The notes: generated by a model not told the origin, from the sequence alone. A DNA stretch of 64,000 bases from an uncultured Cellvibrionales bacterium (GCA_913019905.1 CAJVZD010000007.1:62001-126000), one strand, 5' to 3'. Positions 29,324-38,315 are shown, counted from the first letter of the stretch. Translations and numbers: made by a program.

Positions 29324-29782
29324 TCACAAACCAAAGGTATAGCCAATAACTTCATCGACTGCAGTCGGGTTTAAGCTTTCGTAAAATTGGGTAGCCACAA
29401 CATTGCTGGCTTCGGCTCCCAGCCATACTTCTTCACAATCACGATCATCGGCAATCTCTAATAGCTTATGCATTAAGGCAGTACCGACGCCTCGCTGCCG
29501 GAGGTTGGCGCAGGTATCAACTTCGTCGACATAAAGCCATTTATAATGATCATAGGGCTTTTGTTCAATTCGACCCGAAGCCATGCCCGCCAAGGTTGAT
29601 CCGGTTTCATCGATCAGATAACACAGGATAAAAATGGCGTCTTGCTTTTCAAGATAGGCCTTCAATGCGTCAACTGAATACAATTCGATTTCGTTTTGTT
29701 CATCCCAGTCCGCACCGTTAACCTGTTGAACCACGCCGACCAAATCCATCGTACTGGTAAGTATCTCTATTTCTAAGCTCAT
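29324..29782 (-). CDS. GNAT-family N-acetyltransferase
   Basis: A 152-residue acetyl-CoA-dependent acyltransferase. The acetyl-CoA pyrophosphate-binding motif is RQRGVGTALMHKLLEIA, preceded by LYVDEVDTCANL and followed by WLGAEASNVVATQFYESL. The pattern resembles aminoglycoside 3-N-acetyltransferase-I-like enzymes, but the substrate is not predictable. The ATG at 29782 has AGGAGG 11 bases upstream. It is 20 bases downstream of the desaturase-like gene and probably co-transcribed. Confidence 0.88.
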   Translation of the reverse strand: MSLEIEILTSTMDLVGVVQQVNGADWDEQNEIELYSVDALKAYLEKQDAIFILCYLIDETGSTLAGMASGRIEQKPYDHYKWLYVDEVDTCANLRQRGVGTALMHKLLEIADDRDCEEVWLGAEASNVVATQFYESLNPTAVDEVIGYTFGL

Positions 29783-29802
29783 GATTGCGGGTGCCTCCTA
29801 GG

Positions 29803-30606
29803 TCATTTTTGAAAGGGCTGTAATAACAGCGAGATAGGATTGATTGACCGATCTGTGCGAAAGCCATCAATACCAATATCCATTGTCTGTTGCTGCATAG
29901 CAGGCTGATCGAGGTAGGTGTCAAACAAACGATCCCACCAAGGGAAATTAAATCCAAAATTACGATTGTGTTCGGCACCGTTTACGGAGTGATGAATCCG
30001 GTGCATATCCGGTGTAACGATGAAAAATCGTAAAAAACGGTCAATTTTTGCAGGAATATCGATATTGCTATGATTAAACATCGAAGTAATATTTAGTACT
30101 ATTTCGGCGACAAGTATCGTTACAGGTGACGGTCCCAGTACAACGACAAGGCCTATTTTTATCACTGCTGATAGTAGAATCGAAGCGGGATGAAACCGGT
30201 TGCCCGTCGTTACGTCATAGTCAAGGTCGGTATGATGCATGCGGTGCAACCGCCACAACAGGGGCACTTTGTGGAACAATCTGTGTTGCCAATAGATAGC
30301 GAGATCAAACAATAGCAAAAAGACCGGTATAGCTAACCATGCCGGAACATCGAGCAGATTGATGAGTCCCCAGTTTTTCTCTTGCGCTAACAACGCCATG
30401 CCAACACCCGCCAGTGGCAAGGTAACTCTAACTAATATCGTATTGACTACGCTAATTGCAATGTTAGCACTCCACCTCTGCACTTTAGATTCCGCTAATT
30501 TACGTCGCGGAAACAACAGCTCAAATAGCGCCAAAAGAAGAAATACCGAAAGAAATACCGCCAGACGCAGCGACGATACCGAGTCATCTAAATAGTCGTT
30601 CATCAA
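29803..30606 (-). CDS. sterol desaturase / fatty-acid hydroxylase family membrane enzyme
   Basis: A 267-residue integral membrane di-iron enzyme with about four to five helices. The histidine clusters are WQHRLFH, HRMHH, HSN and HRIHH, the conserved iron ligands of the family. It would hydroxylate or desaturate a lipid or carotenoid-like substrate using O2. The start is ATG 30606 or the adjacent ATG 30603. It is the first gene of a pair with the acetyltransferase. Confidence 0.88.
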   Translation of the reverse strand: MMNDYLDDSVSSLRLAVFLSVFLLLALFELLFPRRKLAESKVQRWSANIAISVVNTILVRVTLPLAGVGMALLAQEKNWGLINLLDVPAWLAIPVFLLLFDLAIYWQHRLFHKVPLLWRLHRMHHTDLDYDVTTGNRFHPASILLSAVIKIGLVVVLGPSPVTILVAEIVLNITSMFNHSNIDIPAKIDRFLRFFIVTPDMHRIHHSVNGAEHNRNFGFNFPWWDRLFDTYLDQPAMQQQTMDIGIDGFRTDRSINPISLLLQPFQK

Positions 30607-30745
30607 AAATGATTATCCCCATTCCGTATCCTGCAGTGAACGCCAAAGCAACCGATGCGCACACGAGATTAAGGCCGTTCCTGGTATTTTTTCCGCGCCA
30701 GCTCAGTCGTTTTACTACCCGCAGTTTAGTCCAAAGTTTACTACC

Positions 30746-30914
30746 TAGTGCCCATCCAGAAATAGGCGTTTTTCAGCGATGTCGTTGCGAGCGGTACGGT
30801 TCGACGCCTCGACGCGGCAATCTCCTGCAGGCCGCACCAGCACGTAATTATGTACACTTGCACCAGTAGATTGCCGCGCTGCGCTCGCAAATACGAGCTT
30901 CTGGATAGGCACTA
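30746..30914 (+). mobile_element. palindromic MITE-like element, copy A
   Basis: A 169-bp element with terminal inverted repeats TAGTGCCCATCCAGAA and TTCTGGATAGGCACTA. Inside, GCGGCAATCTC has a partial complement, AGATTGCCGCG, in the other arm. A second copy at 44160-44319 lies in the opposite orientation. Both ends finish in TA, compatible with TA target duplication as in IS630/mariner-type MITEs. There is no coding capacity. Confidence 0.7.
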
Positions 30915-30937
30915 TCTAGGCCCCGCTGCCCGCACTC

Positions 30938-30972
30938 AGCAACCAGCAACCAGCAACCAGCAACCAGCAACC
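30938..30972 (+). repeat. AGCAACC tandem repeat, five copies
   Basis: Five perfect 7-bp units in a row, 24 bases after the MITE-like element. A slippage-prone array of this kind could vary in copy number between strains; no coding frame crosses it. Confidence 0.9.
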
Positions 30973-31165
30973 ATAAATCTAGCGACCTATTCATCTATCC
31001 GGATAGACGAAAATATCGCCTTTTCTTTTCTGGTAAAATAGCATCCAAAGCCTTCGTGGCATGTCGACATTTTTTCAGACTAGACTCTTATCTCAATATA
31101 CGTCGACGACCATTAACACTAGAATAGCGCCTTTAATAACTACAAGCTGAAATATTGAACAAAAC

Positions 31166-32044
31166 ATGCCGAAACGCTCAAGCTTAATCGAACTTCATAG
31201 TGCCGTTGTCTTGTTAGGAGCGACAGCTTTGTTTGGCAAGCTCCTGACCCTTAGTCCCGTAAGCATTATTGTTGGAAGATCCTTCTTCACCGTCTTGTCA
31301 CTTCTGTTAGTGATGAAAATATTACGAGTGCCGATATTACTCGGCAGAAAGCAGGATGTTTTCCTATTGGCTGTTAGCGGTATTTTGTTGGCATTACATT
31401 GGTGTGCATTTTTTGCATCGATTCAAATGTCGACCGTCGCGATCGGCGTACTCGGTTTCGCCACCTACCCAATGTTTGTCACTTTTCTTGAACCAATTAT
31501 TTTCTCGGAAAAGTTGCAGTTCAGAAGCGTCGTAAGCGCAGCGGGGGTTTTTATCGGAATAATTTTTCTGGTGCCTGAATGGAACCTGCAAAATGGCGAA
31601 ACTCTCGCCTTGTTAGTCGCGGTTCTGTCTGGTTTGCTTCTGGCCTTCTTCACGCTGGTGAATCGAAAATTTGTCCGCCAGCACCATTTTCTACAAATCA
31701 CATTCTATCAACATTTAGCCGCCGGACTGTGCATGCTGCCTTTTGCAGCGCTGCTAGCACCGCTGCCCATGCCAGCGGAATGGTTTTTGTTGCTGATTCT
31801 AGGGGTGGTTTTTACGGCCTTACCGCAGGCAATGCTAGTGAGAAGCCTGACAGAATTGAAGGCGCAAATAGTGAGTGTTAGCGTAGCGCTCGAACCCGTC
31901 TACGCCATACTGTTGGCTGTCGTGATTCTCGACGAGATTCCAACACCGCAAGTTTTACTAGGAGGTCTGATCATCATGGCGATGGTTTTCTATGCAACTA
32001 AAGCACCGGCAGTAAGGCCATTAACGGACAAGCCCGATCATTAA
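31166..32044 (+). CDS. EamA/DMT-family transporter
   Basis: A 292-residue protein with ten predicted helices arranged as two five-helix EamA repeats. Examples are LHSAVVLLGATALFGKLL in the first half, and FTALPQAMLVRSLTELKAQIVSVSVALEP then YAILLAVVILDE in the second. The LEP(I/V)-containing segments in each repeat (TFLEPII and ALEPVYA) are typical. These proteins export amino acids or other metabolites. The ribosome binding site is weak. It is a single-gene unit. Confidence 0.9.
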   Translation: MPKRSSLIELHSAVVLLGATALFGKLLTLSPVSIIVGRSFFTVLSLLLVMKILRVPILLGRKQDVFLLAVSGILLALHWCAFFASIQMSTVAIGVLGFATYPMFVTFLEPIIFSEKLQFRSVVSAAGVFIGIIFLVPEWNLQNGETLALLVAVLSGLLLAFFTLVNRKFVRQHHFLQITFYQHLAAGLCMLPFAALLAPLPMPAEWFLLLILGVVFTALPQAMLVRSLTELKAQIVSVSVALEPVYAILLAVVILDEIPTPQVLLGGLIIMAMVFYATKAPAVRPLTDKPDH

Positions 32045-32242
32045 TGCGGATACCGAGCGGAAAAACAACCTCTCCTTTTCTTTAAACGGCAAAAACTCAA
32101 ACGCTCCATTCAATCAAGAATGACATACACCCTGCGACTGTTCACTGGATGTGAGGGCGCTACTTAAGAGCTCAACCTCCATCCAGTTTTCCTACACTTA
32201 TAAGAGTTTTTACAGTTCAATTTAAAACGGTCGCAGAGAGTA

Positions 32243-33397
32243 TCACAGACAACTATAAACAGCCTGGCTCAAATTATAGGATCGCATGTCACCCATTAGC
32301 CCATCGTGCATCCTGTTCATGACATAGGAGAATGACATTCTCGCATCCTGATCTATCAACGCTTGAGAACCACCCCAGCCACCCCAGAAACACACATTTT
32401 CATTCGGTGACAATATCCGTTCATGGGGGTTTATGCCAAAACCGAGGCCGTATCTAACGGGCATGCCGAGAGCCATATCCATGCCACCAATGCGTTCAAT
32501 CATGACCGACTCCGCTGTTTTTTGCGATAATAACTTGATGCCTTGCGCTTCGCCTTTGCAGGCCAAAATAGAATGAATTTTCGCCACGGATCGCGCATTA
32601 CCGTGTCCGTTAGCCGCTGGAATTTCTGCCTTTCTCCAAGCAGCCGTTCGCGAATCAAGGGCATTACCTAAGGGATTTTTGAAGGTTCGGTCCGCGATTG
32701 AACCCTCTTCAGCGCCCGTCATAGACGAAGTATCACCGGACGGCGGAATGAGATCGCAGATTCGGCTGAATTCGGACTCCGGCACACCAATAAAGAAATC
32801 CGCGTCAAGCGGTTCGGCCACTTCAGTTCTAAAATATTCACCCAGTGACTTTCCCGTAATCCTGCGAACCAGTTCACCGATCAAGTACCCCTGCGTCAAG
32901 GCATGATAGGCAGTCGCAGTTCCGGGTTTCCACCACGGCGCTTGGGCTGCCAAAGCAGCGGTCATCTTTTCCCAATCATACATGTCGTCGGATGTCGTCG
33001 GCTGATCCATTCCCGACAGCCCCGCGGCATGATTCATCAGATGCCAAACCTTGACTTCGGATTTTCCGTTCTGTGCGAATTCCGGCCAATATTTAGCCAC
33101 ATTCGCGTCAAAGTCTAATTCTCCGCGATCTGCCAGCAGCAAGGCACACACAAAAGACATGGTTTTTGTGGTGCTGTACACGTTAATGATCGTATCTTTT
33201 TGCCATGATTTTTGGCCCCCGGTATCCTGGTACCCACCCCATAAATCAATAACCATTTCTCCATCGAGAGTTACCGCAACGCTAGCCCCTACGTCGGCAC
33301 CCGACGCGATACTCTCCGCAAGAACATCTCTGACTTTGTCAAATTTCGGGTCACAATACCCCTGCACTTCGATACTACTGGAACCAGTCTCTAACAT
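32243..33397 (-). CDS. serine hydrolase of the beta-lactamase/EstB-like family
   Basis: A 384-residue protein with the class C beta-lactamase fold. The nucleophile motif is S75-T-T-K78 (VYSTTKTM). A tyrosine lies in TAYHALTQGYLIGELVRR, as in EstB-type esterases, and a late GWGGSQ occupies the position of the KTG box. No signal peptide is evident, favouring a cytoplasmic esterase or transacylase over a true beta-lactamase. The ATG at 33397 follows AGGAGTAAGAG. Confidence 0.87.
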   Translation of the reverse strand: MLETGSSSIEVQGYCDPKFDKVRDVLAESIASGADVGASVAVTLDGEMVIDLWGGYQDTGGQKSWQKDTIINVYSTTKTMSFVCALLLADRGELDFDANVAKYWPEFAQNGKSEVKVWHLMNHAAGLSGMDQPTTSDDMYDWEKMTAALAAQAPWWKPGTATAYHALTQGYLIGELVRRITGKSLGEYFRTEVAEPLDADFFIGVPESEFSRICDLIPPSGDTSSMTGAEEGSIADRTFKNPLGNALDSRTAAWRKAEIPAANGHGNARSVAKIHSILACKGEAQGIKLLSQKTAESVMIERIGGMDMALGMPVRYGLGFGINPHERILSPNENVCFWGGWGGSQALIDQDARMSFSYVMNRMHDGLMGDMRSYNLSQAVYSCL

Positions 33398-33608
33398 TTA
33401 CTCTTACTCCTGATAGCGATGCCAATACTGACAAGGCATTCGTTTTTTTGACAAAAATAACTCGATAACAGCCATAGGTTCCGGCACAGAGCTAATGTTG
33501 AATGTTAATAATAAAATTTAAATGAAATAGCTAGCACGTCGACAGATCCACGGGCGCTCCTCATAAAAGTAGAGAAGAACATAAATTCCTGATCGACCGT
33601 AGCAGGCA

Positions 33609-34100
33609 TTACCACTTATCGAGATAAAGCTGGATCAATTCTATCAAAGCTCCATCCGGATCCGCACACACCGCTATATCGGCCTTACCATCTTGCGCGG
33701 GTTGTGGCGCTGAAATAAACCTGACATCTTGTGCGACAAGCTGGTCATAGGCTTCCCCCAAGTTAGTGGTCGCAAGGCAAATTCTCGCTATGCCGAGATC
33801 GGCATTAGTCAACGGCGACCGACCCGTCGATACCGACCATTCCGTCAGATCCAATTTTGGAAAGCCTGCGTCCAATTGCATAATACAGGCCCTGCCGGTA
33901 GCGCCAACGGGAATATCCAAGGCCGTCGCGGCAGAGTCATGAACTGGTTTTGCGCTGGGGTCGTTACTAAGATTTAAGTACGGAATAGCCGGCACAAACA
34001 TCTCAAACCCCAGCTTTTCATAAAATGCTATCGATGTATCCAAGTCGCTAACGTTGACATTGATATGCCCCCATATAAATTTGCTGGCGATCTCATTCAT
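33609..34100 (-). CDS. VOC (glyoxalase-fold) family protein
   Basis: A 163-residue protein with paired beta-alpha-beta-beta-beta modules. It starts WGHINVNVSDLDTSIAFYEKLGFEMF and ends DPDGALIELIQLY, the typical metal-ligand E at the end of the second module. It could be a dioxygenase, epimerase or lyase; the reaction cannot be assigned. AGGAG lies seven bases before ATG 34100. It is downstream of the LysR gene, separated by the 15-bp repeat array, so the two may be one transcript. Confidence 0.85.
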   Translation of the reverse strand: MNEIASKFIWGHINVNVSDLDTSIAFYEKLGFEMFVPAIPYLNLSNDPSAKPVHDSAATALDIPVGATGRACIMQLDAGFPKLDLTEWSVSTGRSPLTNADLGIARICLATTNLGEAYDQLVAQDVRFISAPQPAQDGKADIAVCADPDGALIELIQLYLDKW

Positions 34101-34119
34101 TCATTTTCTCCTATAAGTT

Positions 34120-34203
34120 CTAATTATTTTTTTCAGTCAGGGTCGTTTCAGTCACTATTTTTTTAGTCGACGTCATTTCAGCCAAGGTCATTTCCGTCAA
34201 CAT
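34120..34203 (-). other. possible 27-codon leader ORF made of five-residue repeats
   Basis: In the repeat array a minus-strand frame reads MLTEMTLAEMTSTKK and so on, ending TLTEKNN, with TAG at 34120-34122. The stop lies about 20 bases before the VOC start, with the VOC ribosome binding site between. The period of five residues follows from the 15-bp repeat. There is no good ribosome binding site, so translation is unproven. Confidence 0.25.
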
Positions 34204-34235
34204 CGTTTCGATCACTACTGTATCAGTCAGTTTGC
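34131..34235. repeat. 15-bp minisatellite, about seven units, starting at the lysR stop codon
   Basis: Units begin every 15 bases from 34131 to 34221; the consensus resembles TTTCAGTCA followed by six variable bases rich in GTCG. There are no indels between units. The last unit (34221-34235) includes the final codons and stop of the LysR gene. On the minus strand each unit tends to repeat GACTGA or GACTAA, that is, Asp-stop of the gene. Confidence 0.8.
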
Positions 34236-35119
34236 AATGCCGTCTTTAAGTTGTCGACCACCAATTGAATCCTCGGCAGTGATTTTTGCTCGTGCCGACA
34301 GACAACAAAAAACGCGACCGAGGGTATTTGAATCTCCAGTGGCAACTCGATCAGAACGCCCTTTTTCAGCTCAGCTGCGACCAATAAACGCGGCAGGAAG
34401 CTAATCCCATAGCTCTGAACTAACAACGCAATCATGCTGCTGATGTCACTGACACGAATAGGCGTCAGCTCCCGTAAGTTGACCCCCAATAAACGCGAAA
34501 TTTTGTTTGGACCCGGGCCGCCCATACGCGTATTGGGCATAACAAACTGATGGTCCAGCAAGTCTTCCGCCGTTTTTGGCAGCTGCCGACCGACCAGGTA
34601 TTCAGGTGACGCCACTGCGACCAATGGGCTATTGGAAACCTCCTCTTCCACGACGCCGGATTGCTCTGTTGATCGCAAGCGAACCGCTACGTCGGTACGA
34701 TCTTCAAATAAATCTACATAGCGATCGGACAGTTCAATGTCGAGGGTCAAACCAACATGATCCCTTGTTAGTTTCGCTAAAGAATCTAATAAAAGAAGCT
34801 TACCGAGCGCGGGGGGTAAGGAAACTCTAACCAGCCCCTGTGGTAGCGCGACCTGTTCCGTCACGGAACTCTCGGCGTCCTCTAACTGACGGAGGGCCTC
34901 CTTAACTTGTGCGGCGTAGCGCAACCCTGTCTCTGTGGCATGTACTCGACGAGTGGTTCGGGACAATAATGTTTGGCCGCCTAATCGTTGTTCTAACTGG
35001 CGAACACGGCGACTGACAGACGATTGGCTAATGCCAAGCTGAGTGGCAGCCTCACTGAAACTGCCCCATTCGAGGACTGCCAGCAACGTTTTGGCTTCGA
35101 TAAAGGATTCGTGACTCAT
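34223..35119 (-). CDS. LysR-family transcriptional regulator
   Basis: A 298-residue regulator. The N-terminal helix-turn-helix is GSFSEAATQLGISQSSVSRRVRQLE (split here: FSEAATQLGISQ, then SSVSRRVRQLEQRLG), followed by an LysR substrate-binding domain from about residue 90. The subgroup resembles those controlling single oxidoreductase genes. It is divergent from the luciferase-like oxidoreductase at 35213, with a symmetric site between them. Its last codons form the first unit of a 15-bp minisatellite. Confidence 0.92.
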   Translation of the reverse strand: MSHESFIEAKTLLAVLEWGSFSEAATQLGISQSSVSRRVRQLEQRLGGQTLLSRTTRRVHATETGLRYAAQVKEALRQLEDAESSVTEQVALPQGLVRVSLPPALGKLLLLDSLAKLTRDHVGLTLDIELSDRYVDLFEDRTDVAVRLRSTEQSGVVEEEVSNSPLVAVASPEYLVGRQLPKTAEDLLDHQFVMPNTRMGGPGPNKISRLLGVNLRELTPIRVSDISSMIALLVQSYGISFLPRLLVAAELKKGVLIELPLEIQIPSVAFFVVCRHEQKSLPRIQLVVDNLKTALQTD

Positions 35120-35134
35120 TTATTCATAAAACGC

Positions 35135-35151
35135 ATAACTCATATCGTTAT
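35135..35151. promoter_or_regulatory. LysR-type operator
   Basis: ATAAC-N7-GTTAT is a perfect inverted repeat fitting the T-N11-A LysR box. It lies 16 bases upstream of the lysR start and 62 bases upstream of the divergent oxidoreductase ATG at 35213, where an autoregulating LysR protein would bind. Confidence 0.6.
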
Positions 35152-35212
35152 CTTCATTATGAACGGGAATGTTAACGTTCGCATCCTTTTTGACAGATCA
35201 GTGGAGCCAACC

Positions 35213-36220
35213 ATGAAAGTAGGGACTGTAACAGCGCCGTTGTTAAACGGCATAGCGGGTAAATTAGAACAACTCGGTTTCGACGCCGTACTACTCAGTG
35301 ATACACAAAACCGTGCGCCTGAAGTCTGGACAGCATTGGGCGCAGCGAGTTGTGAAACCAACACCGCCCTACTCGGCCCGGGCATTACGAACACCGTAAC
35401 CCGCGACCCTGCTGTTATTGCGTCTGCGGCTACAACTTTGCAAATGCTGTCCGCTGGACGGGCTATTCTGCCAATAGGCCGCGGAGATTCAGCCGCCATG
35501 TTTTCGGGCAACCAACCGGCAAAAGTCGCCGAGTTCGAAACCTCAGTGCAACAAATCCGTGATTACTTGCATCACTATCACGCCGATCGAGCGGGTTACC
35601 AGAGCAGCATGGATTGGCTGGCAATTGCCGCCGAGCACGGACCTGTGCCGATTGAGGTCATCCCCTCGGGCCCCCGTATGACGGAAGTCGCGGCCCGCAC
35701 CGCAGATAGAATTTCATTTGCGGTCGGCGCAGACCCGGAATATATAGCCCAGTTCCGGGACCACGCTCGACAAGCTGCGCTGGACGCTGGCCGAGATCCG
35801 GCAAAACTGAAATTCGGCGCATGGCTAAATGTCGTCGTTAATCCGGATCGCGCAGTCGCACTTGAAGCGGTCCGCGGGACGACAGCAGTTTGGGCACGAT
35901 TTTCTACCCACCGACGCGATAAACACAATTTACCCAAACCTTTGCGGGATGTTGTAGAGCATTTGAAACACTACGATAAAACCCAGTGGGCACAGCAAGG
36001 GGCCACAACCGAGGCCATGATGCCTACCGAATTTGTGGACTGGTTTGCCATTGCCGGTGACGTAGATTATTGCCGCGAACGGTTAAAAGGGATAGCGGCA
36101 CTAAACTTGGATTTTTGTTATATCGTTCCGGGTAACTTAGGTTTCGCCGATGCGGTCGGCGAAGCTTCCATAAGAACTTTCGCTAAAGAGATTCTTCCGG
36201 GACTTCGACGCAGCCAATAG
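35213..36220 (+). CDS. luciferase-like (LLM class) flavin/F420-dependent oxidoreductase
   Basis: A 335-residue TIM-barrel oxidoreductase: MKVGTVTAPLLNG, LEQLGFDAVLLSDTQN, GRAILPIGRGDSAAMF and RTADRISFAVGADPE mark the LLM fold. It uses reduced flavin or F420 to reduce or monooxygenate a small molecule. The frame is open from 35024, but I chose ATG 35213. There GGAG stands six bases upstream, and that start leaves the LysR box in the intergenic space; ATG 35159 is the alternative. Divergent from and probably controlled by the LysR gene. Confidence 0.87.
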   Translation: MKVGTVTAPLLNGIAGKLEQLGFDAVLLSDTQNRAPEVWTALGAASCETNTALLGPGITNTVTRDPAVIASAATTLQMLSAGRAILPIGRGDSAAMFSGNQPAKVAEFETSVQQIRDYLHHYHADRAGYQSSMDWLAIAAEHGPVPIEVIPSGPRMTEVAARTADRISFAVGADPEYIAQFRDHARQAALDAGRDPAKLKFGAWLNVVVNPDRAVALEAVRGTTAVWARFSTHRRDKHNLPKPLRDVVEHLKHYDKTQWAQQGATTEAMMPTEFVDWFAIAGDVDYCRERLKGIAALNLDFCYIVPGNLGFADAVGEASIRTFAKEILPGLRRSQ

Positions 36221-36563
36221 CAATGCAGCTATTGATCTTATCGATAGGAGCCTGCTTCTTACGAGAAAGGCTCCGCCAAGCAAGTGACAAAAACCACTGA
36301 TGATTGAAAAAAACATCGCTACAGAACGAGCAGAAAATAACTCACGCCGCGTAACCATCGCTAAAAAAATGGAAAGTTTTCTTCTTACCACCCACGTCAC
36401 TACTACCAATCCATCGCGAAAATTCTCACCGGTCATTAATCAAATGTAATGGTTTGATGCATGGACTTTGCTGCTATGGGTGTTTATTCTCGAGAACAAT
36501 TTCATCCCTGAGTAAGCAACAGAACCGTATTTCGAATTGTTGTAGCTATAGTGAGCAGTCATA
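36221..36563. other. intergenic region with a hairpin at 36247-36274
   Basis: GGAGCCT and AGGCTCC pair, with an inner TTCT/AGAA stem, 27 bases after the oxidoreductase stop. This could end the transcript, although no T-run follows. Nothing else was recognised in these 343 bases. Confidence 0.45.
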
Positions 36564-38048
36564 GTGAATCCGAATAATACAGACGACTACCAACCGGTAA
36601 CGAGTGCTTTTGCCCATAAGGTTCCGGCAAAAATAAAAGGCGCCTATGCGATTGGCGCTGCCTCTGAAACTATTTTCACGACAGCCTTTAATACCTTCAA
36701 TTTCTTTTTTTACACCAATTTGCTGGGTTTGTCGGGCACGCTGGCGGGACTGGCAATAACCATAGGTCTGTTTCTTGACGCTATTACAGACCCGCTGGTA
36801 GGAGCGATATCCGATCGTTGGCAATCTCGAATGGGCCGTCGACACCCCTTTATGTTCGTAGCACCCATACCCGTCATGTTGTGTCTGTTTTTTCTCTATT
36901 CGCCGCCAGCGGACCTTGGCCAAACGGGTTTGTTTATTTGGTTAGCTGTGACAGCCGTAGTCATGCGCTCCTGCTTCACTCTATTTCACGTACCACATCT
37001 TGCTCTTGGTGCAGAGTTGTCCAGCGATTTTTACGAACGAACCCGGGTTATGAGCCTGAATACACTCTGCGCAGCGGGCGGTGCGGCCTTAATCTACTTC
37101 GTTGGCCTGTCTGTATTTTTTAAATCGACACCTGAGTTTAGCAACGGCCTTATGAACATCGGCGCCTATTCGGGCTTTGCGCTGACCGCCGCACTATTAG
37201 GAGGCAGCATTATGTTTTTCTCCGCTTTTTTCACCCGCGAAGTCATTCCCAAACTGCCACAACCCAAACTTGGTGGCCCCACATTTTCAGTAAAAGCTTT
37301 CATGGGTGACTTAAAAGAAGCCTTTCAAAATAGAAATTATCTGATGTTTCTTATTGGCTATGTTTTTGTTAGCGCAACGTTGGGAACGAAAGAAACGATC
37401 AGCATACATATGAGTACCTATTACTGGGAACTGGCTAGCGAGCAAATTCGTTTTTATGCCATCCCACTCATTGTCGGCCCTATCATTGGTTATTTTATTA
37501 CGGTACATCTTCATCGGAGATTTGACAAAAAACCGACCATGATAGGTGCACTGACTACCCTTAGCATTTTCGCGGCTATTCCCGTTACCTGTAGGATTCT
37601 GGATATTTATCCTGCGAACCATTCTCCCTACCTCTTTCCATTACTGTTCATTAATTATCTTATCTATATGATGGCCGGTTCAGTATTACTGATAACCGCG
37701 ATGTCAGCGTTGGCGGACATCGCCGACGAGCACGAGCTCAATACGCGAAGGCGCCAAGAAGGTATTTTTTATTCGGCCCGATCTTTTTTTGGCAAAGCGT
37801 CATCCGGCCTAGGACATTTATTGGCCGGTATTGCCCTGGACTTAATCGCCTTCCCCGTCGGCACAGATCCGGGCACCGTTCCAGAGGAAAAAGTGCATAT
37901 GCTGGGTATCGTCGATGGGCCGCTGGCTGCATTACCCGTAGCGATTTCGATTATTTTCTATTATCAATATCGCTTGACCCGAAAGAAACATCGCGAAATC
38001 CAAACGACGCTAAAAGAAAGGCATAAGACGGACGCCGCAACGGCATAG
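36564..38048 (+). CDS. GPH-family MFS sugar/glycoside transporter
   Basis: A 494-residue, 12-helix inner-membrane symporter. The family motif is DAITDPLVGAISDRW followed by MGRRHPFMF, and the second half has the matching RRFDKKP loop. The start is GTG 36564; the ribosome binding site is unclear. It is intact, unlike the relative at 4152. It is followed after 267 bases by a GMC oxidoreductase in the same direction, suggesting uptake of the alcohol that enzyme oxidises. The substrate is unknown. Confidence 0.9.
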   Translation: MNPNNTDDYQPVTSAFAHKVPAKIKGAYAIGAASETIFTTAFNTFNFFFYTNLLGLSGTLAGLAITIGLFLDAITDPLVGAISDRWQSRMGRRHPFMFVAPIPVMLCLFFLYSPPADLGQTGLFIWLAVTAVVMRSCFTLFHVPHLALGAELSSDFYERTRVMSLNTLCAAGGAALIYFVGLSVFFKSTPEFSNGLMNIGAYSGFALTAALLGGSIMFFSAFFTREVIPKLPQPKLGGPTFSVKAFMGDLKEAFQNRNYLMFLIGYVFVSATLGTKETISIHMSTYYWELASEQIRFYAIPLIVGPIIGYFITVHLHRRFDKKPTMIGALTTLSIFAAIPVTCRILDIYPANHSPYLFPLLFINYLIYMMAGSVLLITAMSALADIADEHELNTRRRQEGIFYSARSFFGKASSGLGHLLAGIALDLIAFPVGTDPGTVPEEKVHMLGIVDGPLAALPVAISIIFYYQYRLTRKKHREIQTTLKERHKTDAATA

Positions 38049-38315
38049 TAGGAACTTTTCTGAAATGATCTGCCGACTACTTCTATTGATATACGGCGCG
38101 AAATAGTTAAAAGTAGACAAGGGGATTTTGTAGAAAGATGGCTGGTCAGTGACGGTCAACTGGCGGCACTGACTCGAATTTCTTCCGGTGTTCGCAAGCT
38201 CCATCTTATAGTGACGTTTTTTTAACTAGCACCCCGCATTTCATTTACGCCATAATACTCCGATTTACCCTCATCTGAATCAACAGGTGAACCATACACA
38301 AACAGGAATTCATAG

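Larger units (their letters stand above)
30607..31165. other. intergenic region carrying a MITE-like element and a 7-bp repeat
   Basis: A 559-base divergent region without genes. It holds the palindromic element at 30746-30914 and the AGCAACC array at 30938-30972, listed separately. Confidence 0.6.

Noticed and set aside
29324..29782. aminoglycoside acetyltransferase
   Set aside because: The resemblance is limited to the common acetyl-CoA fold; nothing in the sequence or neighbourhood supports a resistance role.
32243..33397. beta-lactamase (antibiotic resistance) gene
   Set aside because: SxxK is present, but there is no signal peptide and no clear KTG box, which fits the EstB-like esterase branch better.
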